Assembly (NCBI RefSeq): GCF_009900765.1
Contig: NZ_JAAABL010000020.1
Location: forward strand, 1 to 62,666
DNA from: Rhodovarius lipocyclicus
GTDB lineage: Bacteria; Pseudomonadota; Alphaproteobacteria; Acetobacterales; Acetobacteraceae
Length of the DNA: 62,666 nucleotides
Direction of reading: 5' to 3'
Position 1 is the first letter of the stretch, and the number at the start of each line of letters is the position of its first letter. Positions 26,048 to 34,824 of this stretch are shown in pieces. The notes under the pieces were generated by a model. It saw only the letters and a program-made list of their open reading frames with translations. It was not told the DNA's origin and made no database searches. The translations under genes were made by a program, and so were the position numbers.

Positions 26048-26521
26048 ATGACGCAGCCAGGCCCGGCGCGACGGCCCAGGGCGAATTCCGATATTCGCCC
26101 TGCCTCGCGAATCGAGCAGATGTGTATTGAGCGTGGCCTGAAGATGACAGGCCAGCGCCGCATCATCGCGCGGGTGCTCAGTGAAAGCGAAGACCACCCG
26201 GATGTGGAGGAGCTGTACCGCCGCGCGGTCGCCTTCGACGCCGGCGTCTCCATCGCCACCGTGTATCGCACCGTCCGCCTGCTGGAGGAAAAGGGCATCG
26301 TCGCCCGCCGCGATTTCGGCGAGGGACGGTCGCGCTATGACCCCACCGACCGCGGCCAGCACCACCACCTGATCGATGTCGATACCGGCAAGGTGATCGA
26401 ATTCGAGGACGAAGCCCATGAGGCCCTGGCCCGCGAAATCGCGGCCAAGCTGGGGTTTGAGCTCGTTGATGTGCGGCTGCAGCTCTTCGCCAGGCGGCCC
26501 GAACAGAAGAAGTCGAAGTAG
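26048..26521 (+). CDS. fur: Fur family transcriptional regulator
   Basis: A 157-residue Fur-family protein. The winged helix reads CIERGLKMTGQRRIIARVLSESEDHPDVEELYRRA, then VSIATVYRTVRLLEEKGIV. The dimerisation/metal part is RYDPTDRGQHHHLIDVDTGKVIEF. The His cluster of the regulatory metal site is kept, but there is no CxxC structural zinc pair, as in alphaproteobacterial Fur/Mur. It controls iron or manganese uptake depending on lineage. Its TAG is immediately followed by the ATG of the olsB-like gene, so they are co-transcribed. Confidence 0.93.
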   Translation: MTQPGPARRPRANSDIRPASRIEQMCIERGLKMTGQRRIIARVLSESEDHPDVEELYRRAVAFDAGVSIATVYRTVRLLEEKGIVARRDFGEGRSRYDPTDRGQHHHLIDVDTGKVIEFEDEAHEALAREIAAKLGFELVDVRLQLFARRPEQKKSK

Positions 26522-27340
26522 ATGGCACTGCCCTTCGAGGAGATCCGCGCCGGCAACCTCGGCGTGCGGATCGCTAACCGGGAGGCTGAGATCATCGCCA
26601 GCCAGCGGCTGCGCTACAAGGTTTTCGTCGAGGAAATGGGCGCGAGCCCCGACGAGACCGCGCGCGCCACCGGCCTCGATGCCGACATGTTCGATACGGT
26701 CGCGGACCATCTGCTCGTGCTCGACCACAACAAGGGCGAGGGCGAGGAATCGGTCGTCGGCAGCTATCGCCTCATCCGCCGCGCGGGTGCCGCCCAGGTC
26801 GGCCGCTTCTACAGCGCCGACGAATACGACATTTCCTGCATGGAAAACTTCCCCGGTGAGGTGCTGGAGCTGGGGCGGTCCTGCGTCGCGGTGGATTACC
26901 GTAACCGCGGTTCCATGCAGCTGCTGTGGGAAGGCATCGCCGCCTACGTATCCCATTACCGCATCGAGGTGATGTTCGGCTGCGCCAGCCTGCCCGGAAT
27001 CGACCTGGACGCCAACGCAGCGCAGCTTTCATATTTGTATCACAACCACTTGGCGCCCGAGCAGATCCGCCCCGTGGCCCTGCCCAGCCGCTATGTGCCG
27101 ATGGACCGCCTGCCGCGCGATGCCTATGACGCCAAGCGCGCCCTGCTGGACCTGCCGCCGCTGATCAAGGGCTATCTGCGCCTCGGCGGGTTCGTGGGCG
27201 ATGGCGCGGTGCTGGATGTGCCGTTCAACACCACCGATGTCTCGATCGTGGTGAAGACCGACCTGATCACCAGCAAATATTCCAAGCATTACGAGCGCAA
27301 GCTCGGCGCCGACGACGCCAGCTTCAAGTCAGGGAACTGA
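26522..27340 (+). CDS. olsB: Ornithine/acyl N-acyltransferase (OlsB-like GNAT)
   Basis: A 272-residue acyltransferase of the hemolysin-like GNAT group. Family blocks are ASQRLRYKVFVEEMGA, DHLLVLDHNKGEGEESVVGSYRL, FYSADEYDISCMENFPGEVLELGRSCVA, YRNRGSMQLLWEGIAAYV and the MFGCASLPGIDL stretch. OlsB acylates ornithine with 3-hydroxyacyl-ACP in the first step of ornithine lipid synthesis. No olsA acyltransferase is adjacent. It directly follows fur with no gap, suggesting that its expression follows metal status. The 3' end overlaps the convergent glycosyltransferase by 12 bp. Confidence 0.85.
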   Translation: MALPFEEIRAGNLGVRIANREAEIIASQRLRYKVFVEEMGASPDETARATGLDADMFDTVADHLLVLDHNKGEGEESVVGSYRLIRRAGAAQVGRFYSADEYDISCMENFPGEVLELGRSCVAVDYRNRGSMQLLWEGIAAYVSHYRIEVMFGCASLPGIDLDANAAQLSYLYHNHLAPEQIRPVALPSRYVPMDRLPRDAYDAKRALLDLPPLIKGYLRLGGFVGDGAVLDVPFNTTDVSIVVKTDLITSKYSKHYERKLGADDASFKSGN

Positions 27341-28354
27341 CAGCAGCGCCAGGTAACGCGGCAGCACGGCCTTCCAGCTGAGGTCGTGCTCCACCCGCGC
27401 GCGGGCGGCCGCCCCCAGGCGCAGGCGCAGGGGCTCATCGGCCAGCAGCCGGGCCAGCGCGCCGCGCACGGCCTCGGCATCGGTGCCATCCACCAGCAGG
27501 CCAGTCTCGCCATCCAGCACGGCATCGGCCGCGCCGCCCTCCAGCCCCGCCACGCTGGGCAGGCCGAACCAGGCGGCCTCCAGATAGGCGATGCCATAGC
27601 CCTCCACCGAGGCGCCCTCGCGCCGCGCCGGCATGGCGAAGATGTCGGCGGCCGACAGCAGGGCGGCCTTGCGGGTGTCGTCCACCGCGCCCGCCAGCCG
27701 CACCCGCTCCTCCAGCCCCAGTTCGCGCACCAGCGCCTCCAGCCGCGCACGGTCCGCGCCCTCGCCGATGATGGTGTAGCGGGCGTCCGGCAGGGTGGTC
27801 AGGGCGCGGATCACCATGTCCATGCCCTTGCGCGGTTCGAGGCGCCCCAGGCTGACGATGTGATCGCCGCGCCGGGCCACGCGGCCGCCGGGCGGCGGCG
27901 GGCTGACCGGCAGGTTGATCACCTGGACATTGGGGTGCAGCCCGGCGAGCAGCCCGGCGGTGTAGCGCGAATTGGCCGCCACCACCGTGGCGCGGGCCAG
28001 CGCCGCGCGGATGCGCTCGCCCCGCGCGCCCTCCGTCCGCAGCAGCTCATTGCCATGGGCCAGCACCAGCACGGGGCCGGTGCGGGCGGGCAGGGATTCC
28101 AGGGATTTCCAGCTGTCGGCGATGACCGGGCCGCCGCCCACAGCGCGTGCCTTGCGCCAGCGCCGCCAGGGGCGCGGCCCGCCGAAGCGCCGCACCGGAA
28201 ACGGCCAGGCTGGCTCCGGCGCGCCGCCCCGGATATGGTCGGCCAGCACCGTCACGGGGTGCCCGGCCGCGTGCAGCGCCTGGGCGAATTGGCCCATCAG
28301 CGTCTCGATCCCGCCATGGTCGGGGGGGAAGCATTGGGTCAGCAGGGTGATCAT
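27329..28354 (-). CDS. Glycosyltransferase family 4 protein
   Basis: A 341-residue GT-B enzyme. The N-terminal acceptor domain starts MITLLTQCFPPDHGGIETLM. The C-terminal nucleotide-sugar domain has VSLGRLEPRKGMDMVIRAL and the EX7E motif around REGASVEGYGIAYLEAAWFGLPSV. It transfers a sugar from a nucleotide donor, probably to a lipopolysaccharide or exopolysaccharide acceptor at the inner membrane. Its start overlaps the stop of the previous GT4 (ATGA). It is the last gene of a four-glycosyltransferase leftward operon. Confidence 0.9.
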   Translation of the reverse strand: MITLLTQCFPPDHGGIETLMGQFAQALHAAGHPVTVLADHIRGGAPEPAWPFPVRRFGGPRPWRRWRKARAVGGGPVIADSWKSLESLPARTGPVLVLAHGNELLRTEGARGERIRAALARATVVAANSRYTAGLLAGLHPNVQVINLPVSPPPPGGRVARRGDHIVSLGRLEPRKGMDMVIRALTTLPDARYTIIGEGADRARLEALVRELGLEERVRLAGAVDDTRKAALLSAADIFAMPARREGASVEGYGIAYLEAAWFGLPSVAGLEGGAADAVLDGETGLLVDGTDAEAVRGALARLLADEPLRLRLGAAARARVEHDLSWKAVLPRYLALLSVP

Positions 28355-29364
28355 CGCGCGAGTTCCACGAAGCGGGCCGCGACCTCATTCCAATCCGCCC
28401 CCGGGCTGCGCGCCAGCGCCCCGCGGTGCAGGGCCCGCCAATGCGCGTCATCGCGCAGCAGCCGGATCGCGGCCTCGGCGAAACGGTCCTGGTCGGGGGC
28501 CAGCACGCCGGTTTCGCCATCGGCGATGCGCTCGGGCACCGAGCCCTCAAGCCCCAGCACGCAGGGCAGGCCCATGGCCTGGGCCTCCGCCACCGCCAGG
28601 CAGAAGGTCTCCCCGGCATCGCCCAGATACAGCATGGCCCGGGCGCGAGCGTATTGGCGGGCCAGCACCTCCCTCGGCTGCGGGCCGCGCAGCACCACGC
28701 CGGGGGTGTTCGCCGCGCGGTCCAGCACCGGGGCAACGCGGGCGGCCAGCTTGGCATCCCCGGCATAGACGCCGGGGCCCGAGAAGACATGCAGCCGGGC
28801 CTCCGGCACCGCGGGCAGGATGCGCCCGGCCCACAGCGCCAGCAGCGAATCGAGCCCGCGCATCGGGTTGGAGGCGAAGACCGCCACCGGGGGCGGGGCC
28901 ACCGCCTGCTCCTGCCCGCCGGCATCGAAGGGCGGCGCCACGGCCAGAGGGATCTCCACCGCGCGGCCCGCCACGATGCGCGGCAGGGTGGAGCGGTGAT
29001 ACCCCCCCAACACCACGATGCGCGGCCAGGCCAGCAGCAGCGGCCACATGTGGCGCGGCTTTTTCAGATAGCGCGCGGGGTTGTGCAGCCACAGCACCCG
29101 CCGGCCCTGCGGCAAGGCACGGAACAGTTTCGGCGCGCGGTTGGCGATGACCAGATCGGCCGGCCCCTCGGCGGCCGGGGCCCAGAGCACGCCATCCGCG
29201 TCGCGCTCGGCAAGGGCGGCGCCGGAGAGCACGGTCACGTCATGCCCGGCGCGGGCAAAGGCCCGGACCAGCAGGGCGGTGGCGATCTCGACCCCGCCGC
29301 AGGGCGCGGAGAGGGCGCGTTCGGCCGGCAGGCGAGGGGTCTCGGTGGCGAGCACGATCCTCAT
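28351..29364 (-). CDS. Glycosyltransferase family 4 protein
   Basis: A 337-residue GT-B protein. It begins MRIVLATETPRLPAERALS with a glycine-containing loop APCGGVEIATALLVRAF. The donor site reads VAVFASNPMRGLDSLLALW and later LYLGDAGETFCLAVAEAQAMGLPCV. The first half lacks the usual strong GG-x-E loop but is otherwise family-like. The likely job is adding a sugar to a surface glycan together with its operon partners. The ATG at 29364 avoids reading repeat-associated sequence upstream. It overlaps the next GT4 by four bases, and repeat A5 separates it from the GT2 gene. Confidence 0.88.
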   Translation of the reverse strand: MRIVLATETPRLPAERALSAPCGGVEIATALLVRAFARAGHDVTVLSGAALAERDADGVLWAPAAEGPADLVIANRAPKLFRALPQGRRVLWLHNPARYLKKPRHMWPLLLAWPRIVVLGGYHRSTLPRIVAGRAVEIPLAVAPPFDAGGQEQAVAPPPVAVFASNPMRGLDSLLALWAGRILPAVPEARLHVFSGPGVYAGDAKLAARVAPVLDRAANTPGVVLRGPQPREVLARQYARARAMLYLGDAGETFCLAVAEAQAMGLPCVLGLEGSVPERIADGETGVLAPDQDRFAEAAIRLLRDDAHWRALHRGALARSPGADWNEVAARFVELAR

Positions 29365-29402
29365 GGGTGGCTCCGCAGGGGGCGTTGCCCCCTGGACCCC
29401 CA

Positions 29403-29603
29403 CCGAGGGGCTCTGCCCCTCGGAACCCCGCCAAAGGCCGAAAGGCCCTTGGAACCCATCGGATTGGTGCCCATCCTGACAGGTCCGACGCCAATTATAT
29501 TATAAAAATCAATAAGAAACACGCTGCCAGGATGTGGCGCCAACTGTTCGGGGTCCAGGGCCGCTACGGTCCTGGCGGGGGTGTCGGGGGCGGAGCCCCT
29601 GAC
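29403..29603 (+). repeat. Family A structured intergenic repeat, copy A5
   Basis: A 201-bp copy, same length and orientation as A1. H1 is at 29403-29423 (arms ccgaggggc and gcccctcgg, loop tct), H2 at about 29431-29451, the core has ccaattatattataaaaatc, H3 is at about 29554-29574 (loop cta) and H4 at 29583-29603. An additional hairpin cagggggc-gtt-gccccctg lies at 29376-29394. It sits inside a glycosyltransferase operon, between two genes read leftward. Confidence 0.85.
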
Positions 29604-29608
29604 AAGCC

Positions 29609-30373
29609 TCACGGCCTGTGCCTTTCCGGCTCCAACCGTGCCTTCAGATGCGACAGCAGCGGGAACAGCCCGGCGCAGAAGGCCAGCAGCAGCCCCCAGC
29701 CGCCTTCCCGCCACCCGCCCCGGCTGACCAGGGATTTGATGAAGCGGCTGACGAAGCGCCGGATATTGTTGGGCAGGCTGCCGATATCGCCGGAAGCCAG
29801 CAAATCGGTCGCCTTCAGGCTGGAATAGCGATCCAGCCGCCGCAGCATGTCGGAGATATCGGCATCCACCTCATGCCGGATGCCATGGGCGGTGATCTTG
29901 GCGCCCTCGGTGCCGGTCCATTGCAGAGAGGGATGCACGCGCTGCCGCCCCCACACCTTCACCCCGCGCCGGAACAGGATGGGCTTGCTGGTGGTGCCGA
30001 AGCTGCCGGCCCAGCCATGCTTCACCAGCCGCTCGCCGATGTAGTTGTCGATGCGCACCTGGTGGCGGTCGGCGGTGCTGGCGGCGATGGTCTGCCGCAC
30101 CAGCGCGCCGAGTTCGGGCGGCACGATTTCGTCCGCGTCCACCTCCAACACCCAATCGCCGGTGCAGGCGGCGATGCCGGCGTTGCGGCGGTCGCCCTCG
30201 ACCTCCCACGCGCCTTCCAAGGTGCGGGCGCCGGCGGCCTGGGCGATGGCGGCGCTGGCATCGGTGCTGCGGTCCAGCACCACCACCACCTCATCCGCGA
30301 AGGACAGCGCGGCCAGGCAGCGCGGCAGGCGCGCCACCTCGTTGCGGGCGACGACCAGGGCCGAGAGCTTCAT
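29609..30373 (-). CDS. Glycosyltransferase family 2 protein (WaaE/KdtX-like)
   Basis: A 254-residue GT-A enzyme. It begins MKLSALVVARNEVARLPRCL, followed by ADEVVVVLDRSTDAS and the metal-binding DxD as LEVDADEIVP. KPILFRRGVKVWGRQRVHPSL resembles lipopolysaccharide core glucosyltransferases of the WaaE/KdtX group. The C-terminal GWGLLLAFCAGLFPLLSHLK is hydrophobic and may anchor it to the membrane. The start overlaps the stop of the GT9 gene. The stop lies five bases beyond repeat A5. Confidence 0.9.
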   Translation of the reverse strand: MKLSALVVARNEVARLPRCLAALSFADEVVVVLDRSTDASAAIAQAAGARTLEGAWEVEGDRRNAGIAACTGDWVLEVDADEIVPPELGALVRQTIAASTADRHQVRIDNYIGERLVKHGWAGSFGTTSKPILFRRGVKVWGRQRVHPSLQWTGTEGAKITAHGIRHEVDADISDMLRRLDRYSSLKATDLLASGDIGSLPNNIRRFVSRFIKSLVSRGGWREGGWGLLLAFCAGLFPLLSHLKARLEPERHRP

Positions 30374-31299
30374 GCCGGCACCGGCAGCAGGTCCAGGACG
30401 GCGGCCAGGGCACGTTCCACTGGCAGGTTCTCCATGAAGGGGAAGCGCGTCAGGTCATCGGCGCCGGGGGGGTAGTCGTGCTGGTCGGCCAGCACCACCC
30501 GGGCGCGGGGGCCGGCGGGGCCGTATTCGTCGGCGGGGGTGGGGCCGAACAGGCCCAGCGTGGGCGCGCCCGCGGCGGCGGCTAGGTGCATCAGCCCCGA
30601 ATCATTGCCCACGAACAGCGCGGCGCGGGACAGCAGGGCAGCCACCTGCGGCAGGGTCAGACGGCCCATCAGCTCCGTGGCCTCCGGCAGGGCGGCCAGC
30701 ACGGGGGCGGCCATGGCGGCCTCCGCCTCACCCGGGCCGCCCAGGACCAGCACCGGCAGCCCGGCCAGCGCGCCGCCCGGGCCTGTCAGCGCCCGGGCCA
30801 GCGCCACAAAATTCTCGGCGGGCCAGACCTTGCGCGCCCAGTTGGCGGTGGGCGCGATGGCCAGGAAGCGTTGCGGCAGATGCGCGACGGCGGCGGCGTC
30901 CTCGGCGTTCCACCAGGCCACCGGCAGGGGGGGCGGGTTCAGCCCCAGCACCTGGCCCAGATGCAGCAGCCGGTGGCCGGGGCGGCGGCCGCCGCGCATC
31001 ACCACCCGCCGCTTCGCCCACAGCACGAAGGACAGGGCCGAGCCGCGCAGATCCACCACCAGATCCCAGCGCGTGCCCGCCACCTGGCGCCACAGCGCCC
31101 ACCAGTGGCGGGAATGGCGCTGCTTGCGGACCAGGATCAGCCGCTCCAGCCCCGGCATGCGGGTGAACACGCCTTCCGCGACCGGGCCGCAGGCGACGGT
31201 GAAGCGCGCGCCCGGGTATTGCGCCATCAGATGCGCCAGCAGGCCGGTGGACAGCACCGCATCGCCGATGCGGGTGGAGGAAACGAACAGGATGCGCAC
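30370..31299 (-). CDS. Glycosyltransferase family 9 (heptosyltransferase-like)
   Basis: A 309-residue protein starting with GTG as VRILFVSSTRIGDAVLSTG, the typical GT9 opening. FTVACGPVAEGVFTRMPGLERLI, LAIAPTANWARKVWPAENF and VGNDSGLMHLAAAAGAPTLGLFGPT are hallmark blocks; the last binds ADP-heptose. It probably adds heptose or a similar sugar to the lipopolysaccharide inner core. The upstream open frame to 31428 is Arg/Gly-rich and unlike the family. It is the first gene of the glycosyltransferase operon. Confidence 0.9.
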   Translation of the reverse strand: MRILFVSSTRIGDAVLSTGLLAHLMAQYPGARFTVACGPVAEGVFTRMPGLERLILVRKQRHSRHWWALWRQVAGTRWDLVVDLRGSALSFVLWAKRRVVMRGGRRPGHRLLHLGQVLGLNPPPLPVAWWNAEDAAAVAHLPQRFLAIAPTANWARKVWPAENFVALARALTGPGGALAGLPVLVLGGPGEAEAAMAAPVLAALPEATELMGRLTLPQVAALLSRAALFVGNDSGLMHLAAAAGAPTLGLFGPTPADEYGPAGPRARVVLADQHDYPPGADDLTRFPFMENLPVERALAAVLDLLPVPA

Positions 31300-31468
31300 C
31301 CCCGCTGCGTAAGCCGGGAAGCCGCGCGCTGCAATCGGTTGATGCCCGTGGCCGGCTTCACCACCCCTCAGACGCCGGGCGCGAACCTCCGGTTCGCTGG
31401 GCTTCGCCGGACCGCCGGCGGGCCGCATCCGCGGCCTTGGGACAGGGTTTGGGCACAGGCCGTTGGCC

Positions 31469-31960
31469 TCAGAGCGCCGCCAGCCACGCCCGCAACTGCC
31501 GGGGGCCGCAGAACCGGTGCACCGTGCCGGAAAATCCGGCCAGCGGCCGCATGTCCCGCGCGCGGTGGCGCTGGCGGTATCGCAGCGTATAGCCCAGGAA
31601 TTCGCGGTCGAAGCGCTCCGGGCAGCCGGGCGGCAGCTCGCCCGGGCGCTGGCCCCACAGGATGCGCCGCACCACCCGCGCGAAGCAGAGCCAGGTGGGG
31701 AAATCCAGGTGGATCACCGTATCCGCGCGCGCCAGCCGGGCGGGCAGCGTGCCGGGGTAATTGCCCTCGATGATCCAGCGCGGCTCGGCCACCAGGCGGT
31801 TGACCGTGGCGGTCCAGGCGGCGGGCTCGCTGTCCTGCCAGCCGGGGTGCCAGTAGTGGCGGTCGAGATGCACCAGCGGCAGGCCGGTGGCGCGCGCCAG
31901 CTGCCGCCCCAGGGTGGATTTGCCCGCGCCGGGCTGGCCGATGATCAACACGCGCCGCAT
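31469..31960 (-). CDS. P-loop kinase, adenylate-kinase-like (FlaR/topology modulation type)
   Basis: A 163-residue protein with Walker A IIGQPGAGKST, HLDRHYWHPGWQ, RWIIEGNYPGTL, and a Trp-rich lid region (LDFPTWLCFARVVRRILWGQRP). This pattern is that of the AAA-17/DNA topology modulation protein FlaR-related family, small nucleotide kinases of unclear substrate. The ATG giving MRRVLIIG is chosen; nine more residues are possible. It is divergent from ygfZ with 54 bp between the starts. No operon partner is visible. Confidence 0.8.
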   Translation of the reverse strand: MRRVLIIGQPGAGKSTLGRQLARATGLPLVHLDRHYWHPGWQDSEPAAWTATVNRLVAEPRWIIEGNYPGTLPARLARADTVIHLDFPTWLCFARVVRRILWGQRPGELPPGCPERFDREFLGYTLRYRQRHRARDMRPLAGFSGTVHRFCGPRQLRAWLAAL

Positions 31961-32014
31961 GCCCGCTTCTACCCCGTCTTGCGCCACCGGCGCATCACGC
32001 CCAAATACAGGACC

Positions 32015-32824
32015 ATGCCGGTATCCATTCTACCCCAGCGTGGCGTCGTGGTCCTTTCGGGCGCCGATCGCGTGCATTTCCTCCAGGGCCTGGTGAGCAA
32101 TGACGTGGCGCAGGCCGCGCCCGGCCGGGCCGTGTGGTCCGCGCTGTTGACGCCGCAGGGCAAGTGGCTGGCGGATTTCTTCGTCTTCGCCACCGATGAC
32201 GCGCTGCTGCTGGATGTGGAGCGCGAACAGGCGCCCATGCTGGTGGCGAAACTGTCCAAATTCCGCCTGCGGTCGAAGGTGGCGCTGGAGGATGCCTCCG
32301 ACCGGCTGGCGGTGCTGGCGGGCTGGGGCGAGGCCCCGATGCCCGAAGGCGCCGCCCCCGACCCCCGCCTGCCGGAGGCCGGCTGGCGCGCGCTGGTGCC
32401 CCCCGGCTCGGCGCCCGAGGACCCCTTGGCCTATGCCGCGCACCGCCTCTCACTGGGCCTGCCGGATGGCAGCGCGGACATGCGGGCCGAGCAATCCGTG
32501 CTGCTGGAGGCGGGCTTCGACGAGCTGCACGGCGTGAGCTGGGAGAAGGGCTGCTACATGGGCCAGGAGCTGACGGCCCGCACCAAGTATCGCGGCCTGG
32601 TGAAGCGCCGGCTGGTGCCGGTGGCCGTCGAGGGCCCCCTGCCCGCCCCCGGCACCCCCGTGCTGCTGGCGGGCGAGGAGGTGGGCGAGATGCGCTCGGG
32701 CCAGGGCGCGCGGGGCATGGCGCTGTTGCGGCTGGCGGCGCTGGGCGCGCCCGCGCTGGAATGCGGGGGCGCCACGCTGCGGCCGGAGACCCCCGCCTGG
32801 ATGAAGCTTCCAGCCCAGGCTTGA
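32015..32824 (+). CDS. ygfZ: Folate-binding protein YgfZ/GcvT-like
   Basis: A 269-residue tetrahydrofolate-dependent protein. It begins MPVSILPQRGVVVLSGADRV and shows FLQGLVSNDV with the folate fold. The signature of the YgfZ family is KGCYMGQELTAR. These proteins (bacterial homologues of IBA57) help assemble or repair Fe-S clusters and take part in MiaB-type tRNA thiolation. The Cys of the signature is present. No suf or isc genes are close by. The start was taken at the ATG after aaatacaggacc. Confidence 0.92.
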   Translation: MPVSILPQRGVVVLSGADRVHFLQGLVSNDVAQAAPGRAVWSALLTPQGKWLADFFVFATDDALLLDVEREQAPMLVAKLSKFRLRSKVALEDASDRLAVLAGWGEAPMPEGAAPDPRLPEAGWRALVPPGSAPEDPLAYAAHRLSLGLPDGSADMRAEQSVLLEAGFDELHGVSWEKGCYMGQELTARTKYRGLVKRRLVPVAVEGPLPAPGTPVLLAGEEVGEMRSGQGARGMALLRLAALGAPALECGGATLRPETPAWMKLPAQA

Positions 32825-32878
32825 GCGGCCACGGGCCACTGCGGCACACTCCCGGCCGAAAGCTGGGAGCACTCACTC

Positions 32879-34003
<1,125 letters not shown>

Positions 34004-34010
34004 GGGGGCG

Positions 34011-34039
34011 CCGCCAAGGGCCGGTAAGGCCTTTGGCGG
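34011..34039 (+). terminator. Hairpin after frmA (possible terminator, family A-like module)
   Basis: A 12-bp stem: left arm ccgccaagggcc and right arm ggcctttggcgg, with one G-U pair and a ggtaa loop. It lacks a T-run, so intrinsic termination is uncertain. The arms are nearly identical to H2/H3 of repeat family A, so this may be a solitary module of that family. Confidence 0.5.
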
Positions 34040-34064
34040 CCTGTCCACCGATACGCGGTTTCGC

Positions 34065-34108
34065 TTGAGGGCACACAGATTATCTGTATAATTCGTATTA
34101 TATGAATT
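34065..34108 (+). promoter_or_regulatory. Promoter with overlapping operator dyads for the Phd/PemK-like pair
   Basis: The -35 is TTGAGG (34065-34070), spacer 16 and -10 TATAAT (34087-34092). Three dyads overlap: acagat-t-atctgt (34075-34087), tataat-4-attata (34087-34102) and aattc-9-gaatt (34090-34108). All are perfect. The antitoxin ATG is at 34122. The arrangement is typical of an autorepressed toxin-antitoxin promoter. Confidence 0.7.
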
Positions 34109-34121
34109 TTGAGGCGCCGAC

Positions 34122-34379
34122 ATGATCCGCGTTTCCGCCGCCGAGTTCCAGCGCCACCTGGCCACCTACCATGATGCCGCCCTGCGGGAGGGTGTGGCCA
34201 TCCTGCACCATGGCCGGGAGCGCACGGTGCTGATCTCCGCCGAGGAATACCAGCGCCTCAAGCGCCGCGACCGCCAGGTGATGGCGCTGGACGACTTCAC
34301 CGAGGCCGATCTCGCCGCCCTGGAAGCCACCCGCGCCCCCGAGGCCAGCAAGGCCTTCGACGACGAAACGACCGCCTGA
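34122..34379 (+). CDS. Type II antitoxin, Phd/YefM-like
   Basis: An 85-residue protein. The N-terminus MIRVSAAEFQRHLATYHDAA, then GVAILHHGRERTVLISAEEYQRLKRR, matches the Phd/YefM DNA-binding fold (strand, helix, strand, then the Glu-Glu-Tyr region). The tail LDDFTEADLAALEATRAPE would bind the toxin. Antitoxins of this kind repress their own promoter, which here carries several dyads. It is followed after four bases by the toxin gene. Confidence 0.85.
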   Translation: MIRVSAAEFQRHLATYHDAALREGVAILHHGRERTVLISAEEYQRLKRRDRQVMALDDFTEADLAALEATRAPEASKAFDDETTA

Positions 34380-34383
34380 CCGC

Positions 34384-34821
34384 GTGGCCTTCCCGCCGCC
34401 GGCGGCCGGCCTCGTCATCCGGTACAGCTATCTCTGGACGCATCAGCACGCGCGCGGGCAGGAGGAGGGCGTCAAGGACCGCCCCTGCGCGATCATTCTG
34501 CTCACGGCCGGCAGCGGCGGCGAACAGGTGGTGACGGTGCTGCCCATCACCCACAGCCCACACGCCGACCCATCGCTGTCGGTCGAAATCCCGGCGGCGA
34601 CCAAGCGGCGCCTGGGGCTGGATGATGCACGAAGCTGGGTGGTGCTGACCGAGGCGAACCGCTTCATCTGGCCCGGGCCCGATCTCCGGCCCTCCCGGCC
34701 GGGGGACGCCGCCAGCGTCGTCTTCGGCCCCCTGCCCCATGCGCTGTTCGAGGAGATCCGGCTGAAGTTCATCGCGGCGGTGCGGGCGTGCGCCGCCCGC
34801 ATGGTGCCGCGCGGGGAATAG
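34384..34821 (+). CDS. PemK/MazF-like toxin (type II)
   Basis: A 145-residue protein with a GTG start, four bases after the antitoxin. Features are the N-terminal PAAGLVIRYSYLW, the central KDRPCAIILL and VVTVLPITHSPHADP, then LGLDDARSWVVLTEANRFIWPGPDLRP. The KDRPC-x-I/V stretch and beta-rich layout resemble PemK-type mRNA interferases. The Phd-type antitoxin is an uncommon partner for a PemK-like toxin. Its 3' end is 3 bp from the stop of the convergent helicase gene. The toxin call rests on gene pairing and weak family likeness. Confidence 0.65.
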   Translation: MAFPPPAAGLVIRYSYLWTHQHARGQEEGVKDRPCAIILLTAGSGGEQVVTVLPITHSPHADPSLSVEIPAATKRRLGLDDARSWVVLTEANRFIWPGPDLRPSRPGDAASVVFGPLPHALFEEIRLKFIAAVRACAARMVPRGE

Positions 34822-34824
34822 CCC

